From Natronococcus pandeyae (GTDB lineage: Archaea; Halobacteriota; Halobacteria; Halobacteriales; Natrialbaceae), in the NCBI RefSeq assembly GCF_008122205.1, contig NZ_PHNJ01000012.1, positions 62,001-126,000 of the forward strand: DNA of 64,000 nucleotides, in the 5' to 3' direction. The position numbers and the translations under genes were made by a program. Below, piece by piece: positions 54,599 through 63,433 of the stretch. The notes beneath the pieces were generated by a model. That model saw only the letters and a list, made by a program, of their open reading frames with translations. It searched no databases and was not told the DNA's origin. Positions within the stretch are counted from its first letter, which is position 1. Every line of letters begins with the position of its first letter.

Positions 54599-56515
54599 AT
54601 GACCGAGTACGACTACGACGAGCTCGGACTCGTCGCCGGACTGGAGATCCACCAGCAACTCGACACGGCGACGAAGCTGTTCTGCCAGTGTCCGACCGAG
54701 ATTCGCGAACCCGAGGAGTCGACGCGGCGGTTTACCCGCTACCTCCACCCGACCCGCAGCGAACTGGGCGAGATCGACGACGCCGCCCTAGAGGAGAGCA
54801 AGGTCGACCGCGAGTTCGAGTACCTCGCGTACGATTCGACCTGCCTCGTCGAGGAGGACGAGGAACCACCGCACGAGTTGGACGACGAAGCGCTCGAGAC
54901 GACCCTCGAGGTGGCCCAGTTGATGGACATGAGCCCGGTCGATCAGGCCCACGTCATGCGCAAAATCGTCGTCGACGGCTCGAACACCTCCGGCTTCCAG
55001 CGCTCGACGCTGATCGCCACCGAGGGCGAGATCGAGACGAGCGAGGGAGCGGTCGGCATCGAGGACCTGCTGCTCGAGGAGGAGAGCGCCCAGCGCGTCG
55101 CAGAGACCGACGACGGCGTTCGCTACAGCCTCGACCGACTCGGCATTCCGCTGGTCGAGATCGGCACCAAGCCGGATATCTCGACGCCCGACCAGGCGCT
55201 CGAGGCCGCCGAACGGATCGGCATGCTGCTGCGCTCGACGGGCAAGGTTAAGCGTGGACTCGGAACGATCCGCCAGGACGTCAACGTCTCCATCGCGGCG
55301 GGCGCTCGCGTCGAGATCAAGGGCGTCCAGAGCCTGGACGACATCGACGACATCGTTCGCAACGAGGCCGCCCGACAGGTCGAACTCGTCGAGATCGCCG
55401 ACGAACTCGCCGAGCGCGAGGCCTCCGTCGGCGAGGTACAGGACGTGACCGACGTCTTCGAGGGAACCGACAGCGGCGTGATCGCCGGCGCACTCGGCTC
55501 GGGCGGCTCCGTGATGGCCGTCCCGCTGTCCGGCTTCGACGGCCTCGTCGGCCGCGAGATCGCTCCCGATCGGCGCCTCGGCACGGAGTTCTCCGATCAC
55601 GCGAAACGCCACGGCGCGGGCGGGATCTTCCACACGGACGAACTCCCTGCGTACGGAGTAACCGAGGACGAGGTGGCAGCGCTTCGAGACGCAGTCGGTG
55701 CCGACCCCGAGGACGCCGTCGCGATCGTCGCCGACGACGACGAGATCGCCGAGTCCGCGATCGAAGCCGTCGCCGAGCGGGCGAGAAGTTCCCTCGAGGG
55801 CGTCCCCGAGGAGACCCGCGGGGCGAACGACGACGGGACGACTCGATACATGCGTCCCCTCCCCGGCGCGGCGCGGATGTACCCCGAGACGGACGTTCCG
55901 CCCGTCGAACCGGACCCGAGCGAGGTTCCCCAGCCCGAACTGCTCACCGAAAAGGTCGAGCGCTACCAGGCGGAGTACGATCTGGGATCGGGACTGGCCG
56001 AGCAGGTCGCCTACGGCAAACACATGCCCCTCTTCGAGGACGTCGTCTCCGAGGGGATCTCCGCGAGCGACGCGAGCGGAGGCTCGCCGGACGAGTCCGA
56101 CGGTGTCGATCCGACGCTGGCCGCGACGACGCTCGAGTCGACGCTCACGGAACTCCGGCGGGACGGCGTGCCCGTCTCGGACCTGCACAGGGAGCACATC
56201 GTGTCCGTGCTCTCGATGGCCGAGAGCGGTGACCTCCCCAACGAGGGCGTGCCGGACCTTCTGCGGGCACTCGCCGAAGAGCCGGATCGCTCGGCCGAGG
56301 AGGCCGCCGAGGAGGCTGGCCTCGGCGGCGCCGACGAGGAGGAGGTTCGCGAGGCCATCGCCGAGGTCGTCGAGCGCAACGAGAGCCAGGTCGAAGAAGA
56401 GGGAATGCAGGCGTTCTCCGGACTCATGGGCGAATGCATGGGCGCCCTCCGCGGCAAGGCCGACGGCGACCTCGTGAGCCAGTTGCTGCGCGAGGAGATT
56501 CAGAAGCGGGCCTGA
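54599..56515 (+). CDS. gatE: Glutamyl-tRNA(Gln) amidotransferase subunit E
   Basis: A 638-residue subunit of the archaeal GatDE complex, which turns Glu-tRNA(Gln) into Gln-tRNA(Gln). The N-terminus LGLVAGLEIHQQLDTATKLF and LFCQCPTEIREP match the GatB/GatE core; MRKIVVDGSNTSGFQRS and DVNVSIAAGARVEIKGVQSL are diagnostic. The middle AspRS-like insertion and the YqeY-like C-terminal tail are present, as expected for GatE and not GatB. gatD is not adjacent. Confidence 0.95.
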   Translation: MTEYDYDELGLVAGLEIHQQLDTATKLFCQCPTEIREPEESTRRFTRYLHPTRSELGEIDDAALEESKVDREFEYLAYDSTCLVEEDEEPPHELDDEALETTLEVAQLMDMSPVDQAHVMRKIVVDGSNTSGFQRSTLIATEGEIETSEGAVGIEDLLLEEESAQRVAETDDGVRYSLDRLGIPLVEIGTKPDISTPDQALEAAERIGMLLRSTGKVKRGLGTIRQDVNVSIAAGARVEIKGVQSLDDIDDIVRNEAARQVELVEIADELAEREASVGEVQDVTDVFEGTDSGVIAGALGSGGSVMAVPLSGFDGLVGREIAPDRRLGTEFSDHAKRHGAGGIFHTDELPAYGVTEDEVAALRDAVGADPEDAVAIVADDDEIAESAIEAVAERARSSLEGVPEETRGANDDGTTRYMRPLPGAARMYPETDVPPVEPDPSEVPQPELLTEKVERYQAEYDLGSGLAEQVAYGKHMPLFEDVVSEGISASDASGGSPDESDGVDPTLAATTLESTLTELRRDGVPVSDLHREHIVSVLSMAESGDLPNEGVPDLLRALAEEPDRSAEEAAEEAGLGGADEEEVREAIAEVVERNESQVEEEGMQAFSGLMGECMGALRGKADGDLVSQLLREEIQKRA

Positions 56516-56631
56516 TCGTGAAGTAAAGACTACTCGAGGACGAACCGAGTACCAATCGACCGTTCTTCGAAGGGACCTGCTGCTCGAGTTCGGTTACGAG
56601 TAGCCAACTCGTTGCGGACTTCGAGAGAGCT

Positions 56632-56977
56632 ATAGTGGCCACTGAAAGTCAGTGCGTACCCGATCGCACGACGGGAGCGCGGTTCGGAACGTGCGCGGTT
56701 CGGAACGTGCGCGGTTCGGAACGTGCGCGGTTCGGAACGTGCGCGGTTCGGAACGAACGAAGTGAGTGAGAACCGCGAAACGCGAACGGAGAGCGAACGC
56801 GACCCGTGAGCACGAAGTGAGTGAGAACCGCGAAACGCGAACGGGGAGGAACGACCCGTGAGCGCGAAGTGAGTGAGAACCGCGAAACGCGAACGGGGAG
56901 GAACGACCCGTGAGCGCGAAGTGAGTGAGAACCGCGGACAGTGCGATCGGTGTGGAAACCGTTTCAGTTGGTACTAT
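56632..56977 (-). mobile_element. MITE-like element, copy D (reverse orientation)
   Basis: 346 bp, the longest copy. Read on the plus strand its ends are ATAGTGGCCACTGAAAG and the reverse complement of ATAGTACCAACTGAAAC, so it is inverted relative to copies A-C. Between them are five 16-bp GGTTCGGAAC-based tandem units (56681-56756) and four AGTGAGTGAGAACCGCG repeats with 52-55 bp spacing (56761-56935). Confidence 0.78.
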
Positions 56978-57329
56978 ATCCGGAGATATCACAGGAGTAC
57001 AGAACTCTTCGAAAGCCCTCGGTGGGCTCGCGGTCGCTTCGGCAGATATCCTCCCTTCGGTCGGATAGAGCTGCCGTAGCGACGCTCTGCGCTGCCGCTC
57101 AGCGCGACCCCACCTCGCCCTTTCAGTCCGCCAGGATGGTGGCAAACCTGCCCTTCCCCGGGTTACGTGGCTCTCACTGTTATTCGAGCCACGCGCCCGG
57201 CCACCGGTCTGGCGCGCGCTGATGGAGCGGCCGAGCACCGCGAGGGCGCTCCGGTGACGCCGTGCGAGGGACGGCGCGAACGATAGTGAGCGCCGAGGCT
57301 GGGGAGGTCCGAGGTGCGGTCGGGTGGGA

Positions 57330-57442
57330 CTGAAAGGGGCCGGCAGGCTCGAGGACGGCGCGCGATACAAGGACCGCAGCCGACTGCTGGAAGGCGAGGA
57401 CCGCAGCGAGCGCACCGACTCGAGCCTGCCGGGGGCTTTCGG
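57330..57442 (+). repeat. Long inverted repeat, candidate structured RNA
   Basis: CCGGCAGGCTCGAG (57340-57353) pairs perfectly with its complement at 57419-57432, and outside it CTGAAAG (57330-57336) pairs with CTTTCGG (57436-57442), separated by GGG on each side. A 65-nt loop holds two AGGACCGCAGC copies. TTTTC follows. The layout suggests a transcribed hairpin or a terminator-like repeat. The rest of 56978-57547 is GC-rich with no gene. Confidence 0.5.
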
Positions 57443-57547
57443 AGTTTTCAACGACAGCCCGTTCACCACCCCCTCGGTCGTCTCACTCACCACCCCCTCG
57501 ATCGTCTATCGGACGATAGCTCGAATACGAACCACCGATCACGGTAA

Positions 57548-58027
57548 CTAGTCGACGAGTTCCTCGAGCAGCGTCTCGAGTTCGTAGCTCTGAAGCGCGT
57601 CCCGTTCTTCGATCGCCGAGATGACGAACGTGGAATCCGTCCGGTCGACGCCCTCGAGTTGTTCGAACTCGGCGATCAGCCGTTCGACCATCCCGCTGTC
57701 GCTCAGCCGAGCGATGACGATGAAGTCCGTCTCGCCCATCGTGAAGTAGACGTTCGTCACGCCCTCGACGGTCAGCAGCCGATCCGCGAACGTCTCGTAG
57801 GAGCCCCGGTAGTCGGCGTGGATCTCGACGATGACTGTGACGCCGAGACCGAGTTCCTCGAGGTCGACCTCGTAGCGATCGTTCGTGATGACACCCTCCT
57901 CCCGGAGGTTGTTGAGTCGGTAGTGGATCGTCGAGACCGGAATCCCGGTCGCCTCGTTGAGCCGTTCGGGGCTCCCGGTCTCGAGTTCGGCGATCGCTTT
58001 CAGCAGGCGCACGTCACGTTCGTCCAT
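57548..58027 (-). CDS. Lrp/AsnC-family transcriptional regulator
   Basis: A 159-residue protein with an N-terminal winged HTH (ERDVRLLKAIAELETGSPER, then IPVSTIHYRLNNLREEGVIT) and a RAM/ligand domain (GLGVTVIVEIHADYRGSYET to TMGETDFIVIARL). Feast-famine regulators bind DNA as dimers/octamers and sense amino acids. It is divergent from an EamA exporter with a perfect 18-bp palindrome 52 bp before its start, suggesting it controls itself and the exporter. Confidence 0.92.
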   Translation of the reverse strand: MDERDVRLLKAIAELETGSPERLNEATGIPVSTIHYRLNNLREEGVITNDRYEVDLEELGLGVTVIVEIHADYRGSYETFADRLLTVEGVTNVYFTMGETDFIVIARLSDSGMVERLIAEFEQLEGVDRTDSTFVISAIEERDALQSYELETLLEELVD

Positions 58028-58078
58028 GGGTCGAATTCGGGCGGGGGTGGTTTCTGTGCTTCGAAGAAGTCGAGCCTA

Positions 58079-58096
58079 GTTAGAGATTTCTCTAAC
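58079..58096. promoter_or_regulatory. Perfect palindrome, candidate Lrp/AsnC operator
   Basis: GTTAGAGATTTCTCTAAC has 8-bp perfect arms around TT. It sits 52 bp before the regulator start and about 118 bp before the EamA ATG. Lrp/AsnC sites often have such short dyads. Confidence 0.5.
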
Positions 58097-58213
58097 CGGG
58101 GTGTGGTGTAACGGACATGGGTTCGGATACGATTCATATGTGTGATTCTGCATCCGACTTTTGGCGAGTTCTTGTAGAAGGGACTAAATACAGGCATCAG
58201 TTTCGAACTGAGC

Positions 58214-59260
58214 ATGAGTCGATCTCAATCTGTTCGTTCTGGATACGGAGATACGGTGCTGTTCTCGATCCTCGCTCTCTGCTGGGGGACCTCGTTCGTC
58301 GCGATCGAGGTTGGTCTCGAGTACGTGCCACCGCTTCTGTTCGCCGGCCTTCGCTACGCCCTCGCCGGCGTAATCGTCCTCGGATACGCGGCCGTCGTCA
58401 CCGACCGACTGCGACCGGTCGACCGAGCCGAGTGGCTCGCGGTCGGTGTCGCCGGCGTGTTCGTTATCGCGCTCTATCACGCGCTGCTGTACGTCGGCGA
58501 ACTGTACGTCCCGGGTGCGATCGCGGCGACGATCGCCAGCACAGCCCCGATCCTCACGGCCGCGTTCGCCGGCGTAGTCCTCCCGAAGGAGCGGTTCGCT
58601 CCGGCCGGCGTCGTCGGACTCGTCCTCGGACTCGTCGGCGTGACCGCCGTCGTCCAGCCGTCGCCGACGGGACTCGAGAGCGAGGTCCTCCTCGGGGCCG
58701 GGCTCGTGTTCGGCGCCGCGATCGCCTTCGCGATCGGGACCGTGCTCATGCGTCCGATCGATTCCGCACTGCCGATCGAGACCCTTCAGGCCTGGGCGAT
58801 GCTCGTCGGCGGAGCGGTACTCCTGGTCGCCGCACCGCTCCGCGGTGAGTCGCTGGCCGCGATCGACGTGACGCCGACGGCGCTGCTCTCGTTTGCCTAC
58901 CTCACGCTCGTCTCGAGCGTGTTCGCGTTCTTCCTCTACTTCGAACTGCTCGACCGGGCCGGTGCGACCCAGGTCGCGCTCGTGGGGTACGCCGAACCGG
59001 TGGTCGCGATCGGCGTGAGTTGGCTGGTGATCGGCTACGTCGTCGACTCGCTGACGATCGTCGGGCTGCTCACGATCCTCGCCGGCTTCGCCGTCATCAA
59101 GCGGCGGGCGCTCTGGCGAGTCGGACGATCGACCGTCGAGAGGCGGCGGCAGTCGACCGGTGGAGCCCTCCCCGCGGAGCCACGCCCCGAGGCGAGGACC
59201 GACGGTGGTGTGCCCTGCGACGCCGAGGGTGCGGATCCGGAGTTACCGGTCGACCGATAG
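58214..59260 (+). CDS. EamA/DMT-family transporter
   Basis: A 348-residue protein with ten spans in two EamA repeats (ALCWGTSFVAIEVGLEYVPP; AGLVFGAAIAFAIGTVLMRP) and a hydrophilic C-terminal tail of about 50 residues. DMT proteins commonly export amino acids or metabolites. TAAATAC about 27 bp before the ATG suggests a leaderless transcript. The neighbouring Lrp/AsnC regulator suggests an amino-acid-responsive exporter; this is an inference from position. Confidence 0.88.
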   Translation: MSRSQSVRSGYGDTVLFSILALCWGTSFVAIEVGLEYVPPLLFAGLRYALAGVIVLGYAAVVTDRLRPVDRAEWLAVGVAGVFVIALYHALLYVGELYVPGAIAATIASTAPILTAAFAGVVLPKERFAPAGVVGLVLGLVGVTAVVQPSPTGLESEVLLGAGLVFGAAIAFAIGTVLMRPIDSALPIETLQAWAMLVGGAVLLVAAPLRGESLAAIDVTPTALLSFAYLTLVSSVFAFFLYFELLDRAGATQVALVGYAEPVVAIGVSWLVIGYVVDSLTIVGLLTILAGFAVIKRRALWRVGRSTVERRRQSTGGALPAEPRPEARTDGGVPCDAEGADPELPVDR

Positions 59261-59368
59261 TAGTCCGGCTGTGTAGTCAGCTGACCGTAGTCCGGCTGTG
59301 TAGTCAGCTACCGATAGTCCGGCTGTGTAGTCAGCTACCGATAGTCCGACTATCTAGTCGGCCGACGG
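59261..59368 (+). repeat. Four 27-bp tandem repeats
   Basis: Units starting TAGTCCGGCTGTGTAGTCAG run at 59261, 59288, 59315 and 59342; units 2 and 3 are identical, unit 4 is most diverged. They start at the stop codon of the EamA gene and have no spacers, so they are not a CRISPR. The following 59369-59633 has no gene. Confidence 0.75.
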
Positions 59369-59633
59369 TAGCACGGAGGTGGTTGGCTGACCGGAGCCTG
59401 GCTGACGGAGTACGGACGTGGCTGGCTAACGGGCACGGAGTAATCGGCTGGTGGGTGTACGGCAGGCAGCCGACAGGAGTTGCAACGTGCGGCCGACCCC
59501 GGTATTCTCGGCCTCGTACCTGTGATCTCCAGCGAATCGACGGGTTTTGTTTGCTACAGTCTGCCGTGACAAATATCCTCACGAAGGTTTATACGACACA
59601 ACGTGGCCCGATCACACGGAAACGGGGTAGACG

Positions 59634-60362
59634 ATGAACACGAAGACAACGACACTTACGGCGGTTTGTTACGTGCGGGCGCCACTGCTGCTCGAGCCGG
59701 TCGACAGACAGGTCGAGACCGTGCGAGCCTGCGAGTCCGAGGGAACGATCGACGACCTTCTCCTTCGGAGCTGGCCGAAGGAGCTCAGGCTGTCCGAGGA
59801 CAGCCCGTATCAGGAGGCCCTCGAGGCGTACGATCGGTTCCGGACGTGGGCCGATCGGCGGGGAGTGGACATCTGTCCGCCGTTCAGGGAGCGGACGACG
59901 ACGTCGCCGGTGACCGGAAAGACGAAAGAGCTGCTCGTGACGCCGCTTCTCTGTCTCGAACTCTACGCCGACGACGAGCTAGTCGGGGTGTTCCCTCACT
60001 CCGCCGACGACGAAACGATCACGACCGAGGATGCGATCGCCAGCCTTCGGTGTGGCGACGTTCCAACGCCGCTCGAGGGCGACGCGTCCGGCACAGCACC
60101 GCAGACGGACGAGACGACCGAGACAACCGTTTCGATGTCACACGCGGGTGGCGCATCCGAAACTCGCGAATCAGAAGAGTCGACAGCCGTGGAGTCGGAC
60201 GGCTGTCCCGACTGCAGCGGTGGACTGATCGATGGACAGGGCCTGTTCACCTGTCCCGACTGCGGATGGACCGGCACGCTCACCGAGAGGGGTGAGAACG
60301 TGCCGGCAACGGTGCGGGAACTCGAGACGCGCGAAGCGATTTCACCGATCGACGGTAGATAG
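59634..60362 (+). CDS. Haloarchaeal protein with C-terminal zinc ribbon
   Basis: A 242-residue protein. The N-terminal 130 residues are a conserved haloarchaeal domain (AVCYVRAPLLLEPVDRQVET, KELLVTPLLCLELYADDELV) of unknown function. A Ser/Thr/Glu-rich linker leads to a zinc ribbon with CPDCSGG and CPDCGWTG. It may be a regulator. It is monocistronic and there is a TTTATAC box about 40-50 bp before the start. Confidence 0.65.
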   Translation: MNTKTTTLTAVCYVRAPLLLEPVDRQVETVRACESEGTIDDLLLRSWPKELRLSEDSPYQEALEAYDRFRTWADRRGVDICPPFRERTTTSPVTGKTKELLVTPLLCLELYADDELVGVFPHSADDETITTEDAIASLRCGDVPTPLEGDASGTAPQTDETTETTVSMSHAGGASETRESEESTAVESDGCPDCSGGLIDGQGLFTCPDCGWTGTLTERGENVPATVRELETREAISPIDGR

Positions 60363-60452
60363 CGACGACAGGCCAATCGCCGCCCCGTTGCGGACAATGC
60401 TGACAGGTGACCGCCGCCCCGTTGCTGATCGCGACGACAGGTAACGGCGCAG

Positions 60453-61505
60453 TTACTCCTCCTCGACGGCGGTACCGTCGTACGCGGCCTCGATCGCAAC
60501 TGCGGTTCCGTCGCGAACGGTCTCGGTATCGTCTGCGTCCGTTCCGAACGACGACTCGAGTCGCTCCACGTCGACGTGGTCGTCGTCTCGATAGCTCACG
60601 ACGGCGCTTGCGGCCGCACTGCTACCGTCGAGCGAGAGCTGCTGATGGATGCCGGTTGCGCCCTCGATGGCCTCGAACTGGAAGCCGAGTTCGTCGGTCT
60701 CCGCGTCGGTCTGGTCGTCCTCGAGGTCGTCCGCGGCGAAGGGCTCCTCCGGAGCGTACAGTCCGAGCGAGATTCCGTCGGCGTCGTCGTCGCGAAGAAG
60801 TTCGGCGAACTCGTCGTCGGTCTCGGACTTCGACTCCTGCTCGCCGACGGCCGTCGCGACGGTTCCCTCGACGGCAGTCGCCGGATCGAACGCGTCGTCC
60901 TCGCTCGGGTACGAGTAGGCGAACAGGTCGTCCGTGACGCCGACAGCCTCCTCACTCTCTCCGTCGACGTAGACCGCGTAGGCGTCTCCGGTCGCCTCCC
61001 GATCGTATCCTGCGTCCTCGAGCGCCCCGGCGAGGTCGTCGCGCTCGAAGGTTCCCGTGATCGCGTAGACGCCGTCCGCGTAGACGAACGTGCTTGCATC
61101 GGTCGTCTCGCCGTACGCATTGAAGGCGTCTACTGCCGAAGAGTCGCCGAGTTGTGTGAGGCCGAACGACGAGAGCTGTGCGAACGCGATCGGATTGACG
61201 AGCAACGGATCCGTCGGCTGCTCGTCGTCCTCGAGATCGTCGCGCTGAAAGGTTGCTCCGAAGTCGATGGCACCGTAGAACGACGACGATCGATCGGTCT
61301 CCCGAAGGAGGGACGCGTACGGCGGGAGATCACCGGCGTCGAGCAGTTCGCGGTCGGAATCGGTCGCCGGATCCTGGTCGTCGCTACCGCTGGTGTCGGT
61401 ATCGTCAGTGTCGTCGGTTTCGTCGCTCGTTTCCGAGCAGCCGGCGAGAGAGGCCATTCCTGTCGCCAGAAGGGAAAGGGAGGTTCGTCGGTGGAGTCGT
61501 GTCAC
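60453..61505 (-). CDS. Tat-exported lipoprotein, acidic, unknown
   Basis: A 350-residue secreted protein: RR in LHRRTSLSLLATG and lipobox ending at Cys23 (LAGC). The mature part is very acidic (TDDTDDTDTSGSDD start) and has a repeated beta-alpha pattern (FVYADGVYAITGTFERDDLA; SEEAVGVTDDLFAYSYPSED). No enzyme motif seen. Probably surface-anchored. Confidence 0.65.
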   Translation of the reverse strand: MTRLHRRTSLSLLATGMASLAGCSETSDETDDTDDTDTSGSDDQDPATDSDRELLDAGDLPPYASLLRETDRSSSFYGAIDFGATFQRDDLEDDEQPTDPLLVNPIAFAQLSSFGLTQLGDSSAVDAFNAYGETTDASTFVYADGVYAITGTFERDDLAGALEDAGYDREATGDAYAVYVDGESEEAVGVTDDLFAYSYPSEDDAFDPATAVEGTVATAVGEQESKSETDDEFAELLRDDDADGISLGLYAPEEPFAADDLEDDQTDAETDELGFQFEAIEGATGIHQQLSLDGSSAAASAVVSYRDDDHVDVERLESSFGTDADDTETVRDGTAVAIEAAYDGTAVEEE

Positions 61506-61641
61506 ATCGTGATGATCCTCGCCGGATGTTTATCACTGTAATGGAATGTATGGAACTGGTGAAAGTCAGGACACAGAAGGGGACGCTCTGCAACCGGTCC
61601 GCTCTTGGATCGGTGGAGATCGGTACGCTGGAAATCGGTAC

Positions 61642-62427
61642 TCAATCCTCCGCCGGCCGCTCGGTCGCTCGACGGAGCAGGCCGAGCAGCGTGTTCGCCT
61701 CTCGCGTCGTCAGATCGGCGCGACCGAACACCCGACGAAGCATCCGCATCGTCTTGTCGCGTTTCTCGACCGGGTGGTTAATTTCGGCGAGCAGCGCACC
61801 CCACTGGTCGTAGAGGCGGTCGACCGTCTCCTCGGGCGCGCGGGTGCGCTCGAGATCCGGTAACTGGGTTTCCTCCGGCGACAGGGTGAGCGTCCGCAGT
61901 TCGTACAGCGTCACCGTCGCGGCCTGTCCGAGATTCAACACGGGGTACTGGGCGCTCGCGGGAATCGCACAGATTTCGTCGATTCGCGCGAGTTCTTCGT
62001 TCGTGAGTCCGACCTGTTCGCGGCCGAAGACGAGCGCCGTCGGTCCCTCGACCGCCGGGAGACGTTCGGCAAGATCCGCCGGCGTGGAGTACGGGAACCG
62101 AATGTGACTCCGATCGTCTTCGTTCGTCACCGCCGTACAGCCGATCGTGTGGTAGCTCTCGACGAGTTCGTCGAACGTGAGTTCGGTCGCGTTCGGGAGG
62201 ACGTCCTCGCGGGCGTGCCCGGCGAACCCGTACGCTTCGCCGTCCGGATCGAGCGTCGGCGGATCGACGAGCAGGAGTTCTTCGAAGCCGAAGTTCTTCA
62301 TCGCCCTGGCGATGGTGCCGACGTTCCCCGGCGTCTGTGCGTCGACGACGGCGACCGCTGGCGGCGTTCGATCGGTTTCCGACGTCGATTCCTCGCTGGC
62401 GGTGTGCGTACTCGAGTCCTCAGTCAT
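61642..62427 (-). CDS. trmJ: tRNA 2'-O-methyltransferase TrmJ (SPOUT family)
   Basis: A 261-residue SpoU-type enzyme methylating the 2'-OH of a tRNA nucleotide, usually position 32. Motifs: VAVVDAQTPGNVGTIARAMK (motif 1), LVFGREQVGLTNEELARID (motif 2) and PVLNLGQAATVTLYEL (motif 3 trefoil-knot). The ATG at 62427 removes a 19-residue upstream extension. An archaeal C-terminal extension (helical, RRVFGRADLTTREANTLLGL) is present. Confidence 0.9.
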   Translation of the reverse strand: MTEDSSTHTASEESTSETDRTPPAVAVVDAQTPGNVGTIARAMKNFGFEELLLVDPPTLDPDGEAYGFAGHAREDVLPNATELTFDELVESYHTIGCTAVTNEDDRSHIRFPYSTPADLAERLPAVEGPTALVFGREQVGLTNEELARIDEICAIPASAQYPVLNLGQAATVTLYELRTLTLSPEETQLPDLERTRAPEETVDRLYDQWGALLAEINHPVEKRDKTMRMLRRVFGRADLTTREANTLLGLLRRATERPAED

Positions 62428-62645
62428 GATTTGGCGCACTGAATCGTGCAAAGCGATTCCTTTCCGTCGACCACTCGTAGGCACCCACGCAGGGAGAAAA
62501 TGTCGTTCGGAAAGGATGCATCCATCGAACCGTGTTCATACCGCAGGTAACGAGTGCGGGTGCAAAAGTCACCTGATGCCGGGGTGAAAGACATGGTAGA
62601 AAAAAGACAGAGTACGAGAGAACCAGTATTCGCACTGGGACTAGC

Positions 62646-62715
62646 CACTCGCTATTTCTTAACAACTTTATTTATCTTACTAGAACTGTTACTAGAAACT
62701 AGTCTAGTAGTAGTC
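62646..62715. other. AT-rich tract beside the replication origin
   Basis: A locally AT-rich stretch with repeated CTAG/ACTAG words. It may be a DNA-unwinding element of the origin, though it lies about 200 bp to the left of the nearest origin-recognition repeat. Confidence 0.4.
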
Positions 62716-62910
62716 GTCTCGTTGTTTGGGAGAATACTCCCGATTTGATCGCGTGTTCGTCGCTCTGTCTGGACCCGTCGTTCCTGTTCGTCTGTCACCA
62801 GTCGGTTGCATCCCTCTCGCCGGAGTTTTTCTCCTGAATCTTTCGACGAATTTTGTCCGCTGACTGGCCTCAGAATCGAGATTCCGGGACAGATCGGCTG
62901 GATGGGAGAG

Positions 62911-62935
62911 GGACACACCCCCCTCGCGTTTGTAA
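62911..62935 (-). promoter_or_regulatory. Origin recognition box 1
   Basis: On the minus strand: TTACAAACGCGAGGGG followed by GGTGTGTCC. Full-length match to the repeat family. Confidence 0.8.
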
Positions 62936-62967
62936 TGGCGATCAGGTGGGGGGAGGGTCTGTTCTGT

Positions 62968-62991
62968 AACACACCAGTGTCGCGCTTGTAA
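62968..62991 (-). promoter_or_regulatory. Origin recognition box 2
   Basis: On the minus strand: TTACAAGCGCGACACTGG followed by TGTGTT; close to box 3 in its tail. Confidence 0.75.
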
Positions 62992-63062
62992 AATATCGGG
63001 GTAGTGGTCGATATTTGCGCCAATTCGGCTGTTTTGATTCAGGCCCACCCACCTGTTTCCCG

Positions 63063-63087
63063 TTACATCCGCGACGGTGGTGTGTGT
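63063..63087 (+). promoter_or_regulatory. Origin recognition box 3
   Basis: TTACATCCGCGACGGTGG followed by TGTGTGT. Confidence 0.8.
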
Positions 63088-63238
63088 GCCATCTGTTGTA
63101 CAGCGTCTCGAGTCTGCGCCCGCAGCTAGCGTAGTTTTTACGCTGCGAGCCGTGTATTCTATCGCTACCACCCCGGAACGTCCGACAGCCTTCGTTCCGG
63201 CTTCGAGAGTGCAACCGTCGCACGCACCGTCGAGCCCG

Positions 63239-63263
63239 TTACATCCGCGATGGGGGTGTCCGT
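63239..63263 (+). promoter_or_regulatory. Origin recognition box 4
   Basis: TTACATCCGCGATGGGGG followed by TGTCCGT. Confidence 0.8.
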
Positions 63264-63370
63264 CTCCTCGCCGCGAGTCGGACGGGCACTTAGAAACGCG
63301 AGGTCGGCGATTTTCGGAGTGTCGCCCAGTGGATCGCCTGAGGCCCGTCTAAGGCACTCACGAGGGCTAT

Positions 63371-63384
63371 TTACATCCGCGATC
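63371..63384 (+). promoter_or_regulatory. Origin recognition box 5 (short form)
   Basis: TTACATCCGCGATC, lacking the G-rich tail; 50 bp before the orc1 start, where Orc1 binding could also repress its gene. Confidence 0.6.
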
Positions 63385-63433
63385 GATCTCCATACCTTTA
63401 TTTCAGTTCAGTTGGAAGGCACGGGGTACCGCA

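Larger units (their letters stand above)
62911..63384. other. Replication origin with Orc-binding repeats
   Basis: Five repeats of the form TTACA-N2-CGCGA followed in four cases by a G-rich GGGTGT-type tail lie in front of orc1/cdc6, two inverted (minus) and three direct (plus). A 7-bp inverted repeat AAATATC...GATATTT (62991-63016) lies between the divergent sets. This matches haloarchaeal oriC layout. Separate repeats are listed below. Confidence 0.85.

Noticed and set aside
56978-57330. RNase P RNA or SRP RNA in the GC-rich spacer
   Set aside because: The conserved cores of either RNA could not be found by eye; only an inverted repeat further right is supported.
59261-59368. A CRISPR array
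   Set aside because: The 27-bp units abut without spacers and no cas gene is near; the 16- and 52-bp repeats in the MITE-like copies also lack spacers.
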